Below are positions 11,091-19,541 of a stretch of 64,000 nt of DNA, one piece after another. Position 1 is the first letter of the stretch; each line of letters begins with the position of its first letter. The stretch is from Toxorhynchites rutilus septentrionalis (taxonomy: Eukaryota; Arthropoda; Insecta; Diptera; Culicidae), in assembly GCF_029784135.1 (NCBI RefSeq), contig NC_073746.1:3740136-3804135 (forward strand), written 5' to 3'. The notes beneath the pieces were generated by a model, which made no database searches, was not told the origin of the DNA, and saw only the letters and a program-made list of their open reading frames with translations. The position numbers and the translations under genes are program-made.

Positions 11091-12388
11091 AAGGTGTGTC
11101 ACATCAAATTGCATCACGGAAAAAACGCTGTAGAAATTCGCCCAGTAGATCGATCCTTTTGAAAATTTTAGACAGTAAAATAAAAACTATTAAACAACTT
11201 TTGGCATTTTCTTTTTATTCATACTTCGAGCCCAAGCCCGTATGCTCGCACCTTCCTCTTTACCCCGTCCATAAGGTTCTGTACAACGTCAGGTTGTAGT
11301 TTTTTTTGAACAGAAATCCATTTTCTCTTGAAGTCCGCCTCCGATTTGACAACTTTTGGGTTCTTCCGGAGGGCCTGCTTCATAATCGCCCAATATTTCT
11401 CTATTGGGCGAAGCTCCGGCGCGTTGGGCGGGTTCATTTCCTCTGGCACGAAGATGACCCCGTTGGCTTCGTACCACTCCAACACGTCCTTTGAATAGTG
11501 GCACGAAGCGAGATCCGGCCAGAAGATGGTCGGGCCCTCGTGCTGCTTCAATAGTAGTAGTAAGCGCTTCTGTAGGCACTCCTTAAGGTAAACTTTCCCG
11601 TTTACCGTGCCGGTCATGACGAAGGGGGCGCTCCGCTTTCCGCAAGAGCAGATCGCTTGCCACACCATGTACTTTTTGGCAAACTTGGATAGTTTCTGCT
11701 TGCGAATCTCCTCCGGAACGCCGAATTTGTCCTCTGGGGAGAAGAACAACAGGCCCGGCAGCTGACGAAAGTCCGCTTTGACGTAGGTTTCGTCGTCCAT
11801 TACCAGGTAATGCGGCTTCGTCAGCATTTCGGTGTACAGCTTCCGGGCTCGCGTCTTCCCCACCATGTTTTGCCTTTCGTCGCGGTTAGGAGCCTTCTGA
11901 ACCTTGTATGTACGCAGGCCCTCCCGCTGCTTGGTCCGCTGGACGAATGAACTTGTCAAATTCAGCTTATTGGCGACATCCCGGACCGAACTTCTCGGAT
12001 CACGTCTAAACTGCTTAACTACGCGCTTGTGATCTTTTTCACTGACGGAACATCCATTTTTGCCGTTCTTCACCTTCCGGTTGATGGCTAGGTTCTCGAA
12101 GTATCGTTTTAGTACTCTGCTGACCGTGGATTGGACGATTCCCAGCATCTTACCGATGTCCCGATGTGACAACTCCGGATTCTCGAAATGAGTGTACAAG
12201 ATTAATTCATGACGCTCTTTTTCGTTCAACGACATTTTTCCAAATTTACGAAAAATTGACAGTGAAGCATGGCCAACGTGATCTATACACTCTTATCTGA
12301 TTATAAAACCAAAGCTGAAGATATAATTCTTAAAAATTAAATATCTACAGCGTTTTTTCCGTGATGCAATTTGATGTGACACACCCTT
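11091..12388 (-). mobile_element. Tc1/mariner-superfamily element of the DD37E type, 1,298 bp, apparently intact
   Basis: Terminal inverted repeats of about 45 bp lie at 11091-11134 and 12344-12388 (outer bases aag(g)gtgtgtcacatcaaat) and differ by one base in the G run. TA dinucleotides flank both ends (11089-11090 and 12389-12390). One uninterrupted transposase ORF fills the interior on the minus strand. Intact ORF plus nearly perfect TIRs suggest a recent and possibly still mobile copy. Confidence 0.93.
11219..12235 (-). CDS. DD37E transposase, 338 aa
   Basis: Cut-and-paste transposase that would bind the element's inverted ends and excise and reinsert it at TA sites in the nucleus. Residues ~1-110 form the paired helix-turn-helix DNA-binding region (ELSHRDIGKMLGIVQSTVSRV, then SSVRDVANKLNLTSSFVQR). 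The catalytic triad is visible: Asp148 in MDDETY, Asp241 in WPDLASCHYS and Glu279 in ELRPIEKYW. Exactly 37 residues separate the last two, which defines the DD37E family reported from mosquitoes. The length matches the family and no stop or frameshift interrupts it. The chosen ATG opens MSLNEKERHELI, about 150 bp inside the right end, as expected. The putative nuclear-localisation region is basic (about 51-60). Confidence 0.93.
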   Translation of the reverse strand: MSLNEKERHELILYTHFENPELSHRDIGKMLGIVQSTVSRVLKRYFENLAINRKVKNGKNGCSVSEKDHKRVVKQFRRDPRSSVRDVANKLNLTSSFVQRTKQREGLRTYKVQKAPNRDERQNMVGKTRARKLYTEMLTKPHYLVMDDETYVKADFRQLPGLLFFSPEDKFGVPEEIRKQKLSKFAKKYMVWQAICSCGKRSAPFVMTGTVNGKVYLKECLQKRLLLLLKQHEGPTIFWPDLASCHYSKDVLEWYEANGVIFVPEEMNPPNAPELRPIEKYWAIMKQALRKNPKVVKSEADFKRKWISVQKKLQPDVVQNLMDGVKRKVRAYGLGLEV

Positions 12389-12436
12389 TAAATTACAAAT
12401 TATTATTGAATAAAACATTTTTCGCGTTATATTGGT

Positions 12437-12574
12437 TGTAGCCGTAACCACGGTGATTGACTGGTAGTTCGGAGCGACTAGAAAAGGTCTATTTTGCTTG
12501 GTGGTTGACTAACCAATCATACTTTAATAAATACATAAACCTCATAGCCTTCTTAGGAACCAAGGCCTGCGACA
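12437..12574 (-). repeat. Probable 3' LTR of a gypsy-type retrotransposon
   Basis: On the minus strand a polypurine tract (AAGAGGTGGAGA, 12575-12586) is followed at once by TGTCGCAGG. About 138 bp later the strand reads ...CGGCTACA, giving TG...CA-type ends. An AT-rich ATTTATTAAAG-type signal lies inside. It directly follows the integrase C terminus, as a gypsy 3' LTR should. No matching 5' LTR is seen, so the outer boundary is inferred. Confidence 0.6.
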
Positions 12575-12584
12575 TCTCCACCTC

Positions 12585-13121
12585 TTAAAAGAAAGTAAGC
12601 CATCTTGGAAGTTTTGATTCACGTCGCTGGGTTATTTCTCCTTGATCGGATGACTCAAGCGTTGGTGTAGCGTTGTTCTCAACTTCTTCAATAATCGGAC
12701 CAGGATTCGGGCCAGATGTACCTTCTGCTGGATCCAGAACCGGTTGCATCGGAATAGGAACAGGGCCATCGGATGCAGAGGGTGCTGGGTTGATGGATGT
12801 AGAAGGTACTGCTGGATTAACTCGTGCAGGTGTTATTGGAGGTTGATACTCACTGAGTAGGATTTCCCATGGTAGTTGTTGCGTCTCTCCCTCAAAACTG
12901 TCACAACCGTAGCGAGGGAGCATTTGGTTGATATGCGACCTAACAAGCCTCGGTCGTCCTGTTGTGCCCAGAGCAACGATGTAATTTACGGAACCTTTCC
13001 GTTCGATGACTCGGCCAGGAACCCAGGACTTGGCATTTCTGCTATGCTGCTCAACGAAGACCAGATCGTCACCTTCGAAAGCTGCGTTTGACAGCTCCGT
13101 GTCGACGATTGAACTGCTCAA
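12585..13121 (-). pseudogene. Ty3/gypsy integrase C-terminal domain and tail
   Basis: The translated segment has the chromo/GPY-like C-terminal core of gypsy integrases (GDDLVFVEQHSRNAKSWVPGRV, then VNYIVALG and RPRLVRSHINQMLPR), followed by a Pro/Ser-rich tail ending at the polypurine tract. The upstream frame continues into the degraded core (for example STPNPNTPESTSPAEAFL on the minus strand near 13200-13270) with frameshifts and stops. It is the 3' end of a pol gene, not an independent gene. Confidence 0.8.
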
Positions 13122-13122
13122 C

Positions 13123-13800
13123 TTGTTTGTGGTTCCTTGCAGCTTGAGTAACGGAATCAGGTTTCCCTAGCAGGTCCTACGTATTACGTACTAGGAACGC
13201 TTCAGCTGGAGACGTCGATTCCGGAGTATTTGGGTTTGGAGTGGAGCGGTGCACCGAAAGAACTGTGTGCAGATGTTCTAGTATAGGTGAACTTTCTCCA
13301 TAACTCAGCTTCTTGAGGCCACGTTGTCATGGCCGGACTGAAATGGGCCACGACTCCAGGGTTGCTTTCGTTGGAGACTTCGCTGCTCCAGCACACGCTC
13401 TGCATTGACGAACAAACTGCGTCACATCATCGTCGACATTGGGCCAGTAGATGAAGCTGCGCGCCAAAGGCTTCATCCGGTCCATTCCAGGATGTCCACG
13501 ATGTAGCTGACGAATGATTCGCTTACGAAACCTAAATGGCACTGCTTTGCATTTGCTGGCCGACCGTTATTGATGAAACCAACCACTTGTTACTGAACAG
13601 CATCCTTCTTCGTTTCAGCCAAGAGCATTTGGTGCGTTACTGGAAGGATGCTCATGCTGTTGTCGAGAACTGCTTCCGCTTCATATTTCAAGTGAACGAA
13701 GGCAATCACGTAGTCTTCACCCGGTCGACGCTGCGATTACATCAGCCGGGACAGGGAGTCTGCATTGCCGAAATTGTCCGTAGGAACTTTTGAATGTTGA
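13123..13800 (-). pseudogene. Gypsy pol remains: RNase H tail, integrase zinc-binding domain, core deleted
   Basis: Reading the minus strand, the order is an RNase H-tail motif (DNFGNADSLSRL, about 13745-13790), an in-frame stop, a linker, then the integrase HHCC domain (LHRGHPGMDRMK...YWP...CRACA, about 13390-13510). After LESWPISVRP (about 13335) the sequence jumps to the distal end of the integrase core. The segment holding the catalytic D,D-35-E residues is therefore missing, a deletion of several hundred bases near 13290-13340. Several stops and frameshifts add to the decay. Confidence 0.78.
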
Positions 13801-13837
13801 AATCGTACATCAGATGGAAAGCGCAGCAAGAAAAAAT

Positions 13838-13855
13838 CGGGGCTTAATGTGTTAA
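13838..13855. repeat. Orphan TTAA-type MITE end
   Basis: cggggcttaatgtgttaa differs by one base from the right terminus of the MITE at 7148-7389. No partner end is seen nearby. It may be a remnant of a related MITE abutting the gypsy relic. Confidence 0.45.
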
Positions 13856-14240
13856 AAGGGTGTATTGAAAACCATCGATCTTTCTTTCAAAAAATCGTAA
13901 CCCAAAATCCAGACGTCTGATGAAAATATCATGTTTGACAAATTTGTTCTAAAATCAATGAATTTTTTTGGAAAAATAACATTTCAAATGAACTGTTTAA
14001 AAACCTTACTCAAAAATGAAATTCACTAATAAAAACTTTTATATCTGAAAACAGACCCACCTTCGATGTTTTGCGAATTTTTATGAAAAAATACTTTTAA
14101 CTTAACACATTTTGACGTATAGTGGAGCCATGACGGACGATACAGTATTGCTTTGACAAAAATCACACTTTTTTTTCCAATTCATTTATTTGTAAGGCTT
14201 AATCGCGTAAGCTTTGCGGAGCCACTAATTCAAGGTTTGT

Positions 14241-16110
14241 CAGAAAAGCACATGTTTTTCAATCATGGCAGCTTGAAATCTTCTCGATACAGTTTTATGG
14301 GCCTACCACAAGGCTCCTGCCTAAGCCCCCTCTTGTACAGTTTTTACGTCAATGATATAGATGATTGTCTAACTAGAGATTGCACGTTGAGACAACTTGC
14401 AGACGATGGAGTTATTTCCATCACGGGTACTAATCCCGTCGTTCTGCAAAAATCCATGCAAGATACCCTGAACAATCTGTTCACGTGGGCCCTCAAGCTG
14501 GGTATCGAATTCTCTACGGAGAAAACCGAAATGGTCGTTTTTTCTAGGAAGCACGAACCCGCCCAATTCCAGCTTCACCTATCCGGCAAAACGATCAAGC
14601 ACTCGATGTTTTTCAAATACCTTGGAGTATATTTTGACTCTAAATGTACCTGGGGAATACACATTGCGTATTTGAAACAGAAATGCCAGCATAGAATCAA
14701 TTTTCTCCAAACAATAACCGGAACATGGTGGGGTGCCCATCCAGGAGACCTCATTCAGTTATACAAAACAACGATATTATCAGTGTTAGAATATGGCAGT
14801 TTTTGCTTCCGATCAGCTGCCAGGATTCATATTCTCAAGCTGGAGAGAATACAATATCGTTGCTTGCGTATAGCAATGGGGTGTTTGCATTCGACACATA
14901 CGATGAGTCTCGAAGTTTTGACAGGAGTACCTCCGCTTACTTTTCGGTTCACAGAATTATCCTACAGATTTCTCATCCGTTGCAAGATCATGAATCCATT
15001 GGTGATTGATAACTTCGAAAATCTACTCCAACTGATTCCTCAGTCAAGTTTTATGTCTTTATACCATGAGTACCTTACCCACGACGTGTACCCTTCACCA
15101 GGCATCTCCAACCAAGTTTGCTTCCCATACTTTTGCAATTCCTCTGTCATTGTTGATCTGACCATGCGACAAAAAATCCATGGAATCCCAGATCATCTAC
15201 GCTCAGATTCTATTCCGCCGATATTTTCGGCAGAATATGGGGGCATAGTTAGATCTGAGAAAATGTTCTTTACTGACGGTTCATTCATAAACTGGTCCAC
15301 TGGCTTCGGCATCTTCAATGAAAATTCCAGTGCCTCTTTCAAACTCACAGATCCTTGTTCCGTGTATGTCGCTGAACTGGGTGCGATATATTACGCATTA
15401 GGGATCATTGAAACATTGCCCATCGACCACTATTTTATTTTTTCAGACAGTCTCAGCTCAATAGAGGCAATCCGCTCAATGAAAGTTGATAAACGCTCAT
15501 CTTATTTCCTAACAAGAATAAGACAACTATTGAGTGTTTTGGTCGAAAAATTATTCAAGATTAACTTAGCATGGGTTCCCTCTCATTGCGCGATTCCGGG
15601 GAATGAGAAAGCGGACTCGCTAGCTAAGGTGGGCGCTTTAGAAGGCTTTTTGAAAGGCAAATTGCCTATAATGAATTTTTCCACATTCCTCGTCAGTATA
15701 CGCTCGTAAGTTGGCAGCGCATGTGGAGTGGAGATGAGTTCGGTCGTTGGTTACACACGATTATCCCTAAGGTCTCGACGAGGGCATGGTTCAAGGGATT
15801 GAATGTAGGTCGTGATTTCATTCGCGTGATATCTCGGCTTATGTCCAATCACTACAACCTAAACGCGCATCTCTATCGCATTGGGCTCGCAGCAAACAAT
15901 CTTTGTGATTGTGGCGATGGCTACCACGACATCGAGCATGTTGTCTGGTCGTGTATCCAGTTCCATGCTGCTCGCTCTCAGCTCTCTAGAGCACTAAGAG
16001 CACAAGGCAGACAATCGGATATCCCCGTCCGGGATATCTTAGGTAGCCGTGATCCTGATCTTCTGCTTCATCTATACCTGTTCCTCAGAAACGCCGATGT
16101 CAACGTTTAA
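14241..16110 (+). pseudogene. I-group LINE ORF2 fragment (RT palm, RNase H, C terminus), one frameshift
   Basis: The first in-family residues are SEKHMFFNHGS at the 5' truncation point. Then come MGLPQGSCLSPLLY, the RT active-site box LADD, and the thumb (KYLGVYFDSKCTWG). The RNase H domain follows, with FTDGS, AELGAIYYAL, SDSLSS and WVPSHCAIPGNEKADSLA. Residues to about 15645 are open in one frame. A single-base loss in the gcttttt run near 15643-15650 shifts the remainder (ERQIAYNEFF...SWQRMWSGDEFGRW...CDCGDGYHDIEHVVWSC) into the next frame, ending at 16110. The amino half (endonuclease, RT fingers) was never copied. The ATG at 14153 lies outside the copy and is irrelevant. Confidence 0.88.
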
Positions 16111-16616
16111 TGATGTTTCCTTCGTTGTGTCCCCGTTTCATATCCCTCCTATCCGATCGATAAACTTTTACTTAGTCGCGGCAATACATACACACACTCT
16201 TTACAGATACACGGGCCAAAGGTTGTGCAGTCCACTGATCATTCAACAAGAGCCAAAGGTTGTACCGCTCATGACAACTCTACACGAGCTGATGATTGCG
16301 CCGGCTAGTGACCATTCTATCCTGGATTCCTCGAGTCGAGAAAGACGCACCACGCTAGATATGAGGTACAGACTAGGGGGGCGTTGCTGATTAATGGTCA
16401 GCTGCATCCCAATAGGAAGTATCCCGTGTCGGGCACACGTACAGAGCATTGGAGACAGCAACATCCCAATTACGAAAACACTTGTAATACTAACCTCGAG
16501 CCAACCGCGAGTAATCGGTTACATATTACTAACATAGATAATAAGAAAAATTGTATTGAACTCCCGGCCCCGTGAGGCTAACGCCATATGAGCCTTTATA
16601 AAAATATATATTTTGG
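14241..16616 (+). mobile_element. 5'-truncated I-group LINE copy, plus strand
   Basis: This copy is flanked by the 9 bp duplication aaggtttgt (14232-14240 and 16617-16625). It lies inside the 3' UTR of the minus-strand copy, so the two 3' ends meet tail to tail. It holds the distal RT, RNase H and C-terminal region of ORF2 and a 3' UTR with the family's accgcgagtaatcggtt motif (about 16505). It ends near gagcctttataaaaatatat. It is a sister family to the full-length LINE at 24.3-30.4 kb rather than a copy of it. Confidence 0.85.
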
Positions 16617-16915
16617 AAGGTTTGTTTATACAAAGTTTCAACTAATTTCTATGTTTAGTAGGATTCGACCGAATACTCGCGGTTTACTCGAGGTTAAAAG
16701 GGTAACAATTTTTGTGGGACGGGTCAGGTTAGGGATATGGATATGAGGTATCGTTGTCTCAACCGAGAGTTGCCGCACGCACTGTGGCATTGTGCATAAC
16801 GACCAGGGATAGCATCTGGTGTTCGACTATCTGTCGAAGGTGGGCGACGGTGAGATGAGGGGACAAGACAAACAAAATAATAACGAAAAAGAAACTAATA
16901 ACGAACACAAAAGCA

Positions 16916-17182
16916 TTAAATACTTATAGAAGACCGTTTCACAAACATATAGATCAACTGCATATAGCAGATGTCGCGAGTTCCCAACACGTCTCTAACA
17001 GGAACATAGGGTTGTTTTCCTTGGGCCTCAAGGGTATTCAAAAGGTACTCTCTGGCTGCGTAATTATCCGTACATTGCCAAACTGCGTGATCGATGTCAT
17101 CGTAACCGTTTCCACACCGACAGACGTTGCTTTGAACAAGATTTATTCTGTGGAGATGCACATCTAGCGAGTAGTGGTTGGA
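16916..17182 (-). pseudogene. I-group LINE ORF2, C-terminal 88 residues only
   Basis: The translation (SNHYSLDVHLHRINL...CRCGNGYDDIDHAVWQC...VPVRDVLGTRD) aligns with the C-terminal zinc-knuckle region of the full-length LINE at 24.3-30.4 kb (SNHCSLDALLFRFNL...CGCGHGYHDIEHVVWSC...VPVRDVLARLD). There is no start codon of its own; the copy is truncated exactly at the start of this match by incomplete reverse transcription. Confidence 0.85.
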
Positions 17183-17194
17183 CAAAAATCACAC

Positions 17195-18085
17195 ATTGTG
17201 ATGCAGGAAAAAAAAAACCATTGGCTTGAACCTCCTACAGGAACAAAAATGTAAGTTTTGCCAATGTTTTTTTTGTCATTTTTCCGAAAACGGAAGAACG
17301 AAAACATTTTTTTTTGAAGATTGGGTTTTCTGTGATGCCAGTAATCAAAATTACACCAATGGCTTTTGTTAAAAAAACATTTTTTTACAGCTCGGGCGTT
17401 AATGGGTTAATAAACCTTCTAGAATGCGAATCGTTGTGGAATAGATTGATAATAAATTCGCAGAAAAGTATGCATCATATTAGTGCGGCCCGGAGAGCTT
17501 TTTAATGTAGGCTATTATGTATGTGTTCCAAGTATATTTACTCCTGATAATTTTTGTTCTTATGAAGTAAAAAGTACAGGAATCAGGATCATCTCGATTA
17601 AATCAGACAAAATTGAGTGGTTTTCGAAATATCAGGCATCGTAGGGATTGTCGCCTGGGAATATAATGGAACCTTGCAACTCAGCCGGCCTTGGTTCGAC
17701 CTCTGCTTGGCATCGTTTGGGATATTTTTTTGGGTACAATTCCAAGCTGACATTCTGTCTGAAAGAATGAGAGGTCTGTTCCAACAATACAATCATTTTG
17801 ACAATCTTAGTACATGATTTGTAATTCTGAAACAAAATTGCTATTATAAAAGTAACATTTCATGGGGATGGACTGTTTTTGATTAAAATTTTTGGCATAA
17901 CAAGCTTTTCGGAAAAGTGTTTTTTTCAAAAAAGAAGGCATGTGACTTTTATTATGCTAAACGTTCATTACGGAAAATGTTGTTATGTGAAATTTACTGT
18001 CCCTGCTCGTTCATCGTACTCTATCAGAACAGATAAAAAAAATCACATCGCATCGCTATCAAATTACGTCACAACATAAGGAAAA
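17195..18085. other. No gene recognised
   Basis: The part to 17410 may be the right half of a MITE. It has two A-rich segments with related aatcaaaattacaccaatggc and aaaaaccattggctt blocks. 17411-18085 is AT-rich with only short ORFs and no recognised motif. Confidence 0.4.
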
Positions 18086-18262
18086 TGGCGCTTGCGCCCC
18101 ATCACAGTGGAAATGGCGCTTGCGCCACTCCGTTTTCAAGCTTTCACGAGGTCATTTTTTCACATTTCTGTAAATTTTCACAGTTGTTTGGTAGGATCTG
18201 GTGTTCTTCATCGATCTATAACAAAAAACGTAAAATGTCAATGTTGGCGCTTGCGTCACTTT
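18086..18262. repeat. Three copies of a ggcgcttgcg motif
   Basis: atggcgcttgcgcc occurs at about 18085 and 18113, and a diverged copy (ttggcgcttgcgtcac) at about 18244. The motifs lie upstream of the L1-like ORF1 and could belong to that element's 5' UTR, but no 5' terminus can be fixed. Confidence 0.45.
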
Positions 18263-18280
18263 GCGAGATTAGATCTCGCT

Positions 18281-18335
18281 CATTTTTTTTTTTTTTTTTG
18301 AGACTTTCAGCCTCCTGGGCTGATTCGTCTCAGTA
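18281..18335 (-). mobile_element. 55 bp retroposed 3' tail with target-site duplication
   Basis: The 10 bp sequence agatctcgct occurs at 18271-18280 and 18336-18345. Between them lies only an ~18-base T-run followed by gagactttcagcctcctggg-ctgattcgtctcagta. This is what a minus-strand insertion of the last ~36 bases of a polyadenylated element would leave. The stem gagac/gtctc may form a small hairpin. The parent family is not recognised. Confidence 0.7.
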
Positions 18336-18455
18336 AGATCTCGCTTTTGATACGTGCAGACGTATTTCATCGATTGCGCTTATCACAAAGTAAAGCATCC
18401 ACCGTTGAAAGTTTCTTTATTTTACAGTGCCGCGTCGCGCGATAAGTGTTCCGCG

Positions 18456-19541
18456 ATGAGGCGAGAAAACACATTTAAAATCGATTACTCTCAACTCGTC
18501 GTGAAGCCGTCAGTTGAGAAACTTTTTGGTTTTTGTACATCGGTTCTCGGTTTAAAAAGAGAAGACATCAAACGACTTCAATGTCACAGAGGTGATGGCT
18601 GTGCGTTCGTAAGGGTCAGTGACTTGGCGCTGGCACACAAAATCGTCGACGAACATGACGGGAAGCATGAAGTGGAGAGTGAGGGGAAAAAACACAAACT
18701 TCGAATCACATTGGAAGATGGTAGTGTTGAAGTGCGTGTTCACGACCTCTCCGAAGATGTATCGGAAAAAAAGATCGTCAATTTCCTAACGCAATTCGGT
18801 GAAGTAATCTCGATCCGCGAAGTGTCGTGGAGCGAAAACACCGAGGCCGAAGGCATACCACTCGGCATTTGGTCTGCTCGAATGCTAGTGAAGCAGAACA
18901 TCGACTCGTGGGTCACTATCGACGGAGAACAGGCGTTTATTGTGTACAAGGGGCAGCTGCAATCCTGCCGCCACTGCAAAGAACAAGCGCACACAGGCAT
19001 ATCATGTGCCCAAAATAAGAAACTTTTATACCAGAAGAGTTACGCAAACGTGACGAAGCAATCGGGAAAGGTTAACAGGCCAACGACCGGTCAACAACTC
19101 AGAAAATCAGCTGGGGCGAGACTAAGAGACACGAAGCTACTCGATCATAAGTCCGCCGCTTCACCACTAACATCATCGAAAGATTTCCCAGAACAACCGA
19201 AAACCACGAACCAAGATGATCCGTCAGGTTCGAAAACGCTCAGAAATAGCCAGCCCGAAACCGTCACGGGGTCGAGAGCGAATACAAGCAGCCAACCTGT
19301 AGCTCAAACGCAACGAAACAAAGCCTCATCGTCTTTACTAGCGCCACCACAGGCTGTCGTGGCAGTCGACGATTTCTTCAAAAAGCCGTCGCTACGATCG
19401 CAAAGTAAGAGTAGCAATGGTAATGAAACTGACGATTCTACCACATCCATAAGCAACAAACAGAACCGAGGACGACCGGCTGGTAAAAAACCCCGCCGGG
19501 AGGACACAGACGACGATAGAATTGAAGTAATGCTCATTTGA
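18456..19541 (+). CDS. L1-like LINE ORF1 (RNA-binding protein), 361 aa
   Basis: Nucleic-acid-binding protein expected to coat the element's RNA. An RRM-like region is suggested by GDGCAFVRVSDLALAHKIVDEHD and VRVHDLSEDVSEKKIVNFLTQFGEVISIREV, followed by one zinc knuckle, C-x2-C-x4-H-x4-C (CRHCKEQAHTGISC). The C-terminal third is Ser/Thr/Lys-rich and probably disordered, ending in a basic/acidic tail. The frame is open from 18354, but MRRENTFKIDYSQLV at 18456 is the more natural start because the first 34 codons run from just after a retroposed tail. The stop TGA directly abuts the ATG of ORF2 (TGAATG), so ORF2 is probably translated by reinitiation. ORF1 has no visible lesion although ORF2 is dead. 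Confidence 0.8.
   Translation: MRRENTFKIDYSQLVVKPSVEKLFGFCTSVLGLKREDIKRLQCHRGDGCAFVRVSDLALAHKIVDEHDGKHEVESEGKKHKLRITLEDGSVEVRVHDLSEDVSEKKIVNFLTQFGEVISIREVSWSENTEAEGIPLGIWSARMLVKQNIDSWVTIDGEQAFIVYKGQLQSCRHCKEQAHTGISCAQNKKLLYQKSYANVTKQSGKVNRPTTGQQLRKSAGARLRDTKLLDHKSAASPLTSSKDFPEQPKTTNQDDPSGSKTLRNSQPETVTGSRANTSSQPVAQTQRNKASSSLLAPPQAVVAVDDFFKKPSLRSQSKSSNGNETDDSTTSISNKQNRGRPAGKKPRREDTDDDRIEVMLI

Larger units (their letters stand above)
14169..17180 (-). mobile_element. 5'-truncated I-group LINE copy, split by a second copy
   Basis: On the minus strand this copy runs from about 17180 to 16626, then resumes at about 14240 and ends in an A-tail (T-run from 14169). The 14169-14231 part is recognisable as an I-group 3' terminus (aattcatttatttgtaaggc is the inverse of the gcc-tgtaaaaataaacgaatt end found in the other copies). 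The insertion is flanked by the 14 bp target duplication gacaaaaatcacac. The only coding content is the C terminus, described in the next entry. The full family length is about 6 kb, so only the last ~0.6 kb is present. Confidence 0.75.
14102..17410. mobile_element. Possible TTAA-ended MITE hosting two nested LINE copies
   Basis: TTAACACATTTTGACG at 14102 and, inverted, TTAACCCATTAACGCC ending at 17410 are similar termini with TTAA outermost. Only about 50 bp remains on the left and about 215 bp on the right. The intervening 3 kb is LINE sequence bounded by the direct repeat gacaaaaatcacac (14155-14168 and 17181-17194). The host-MITE reading is tentative; the 14 bp duplication is clear. Confidence 0.4.

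Noticed and set aside
14153..14240. ATG at 14153 as a true start of the RT fragment
   Set aside because: It lies in the flanking duplication and in the inverted 3' end of another LINE copy; family homology begins only at about 14241.
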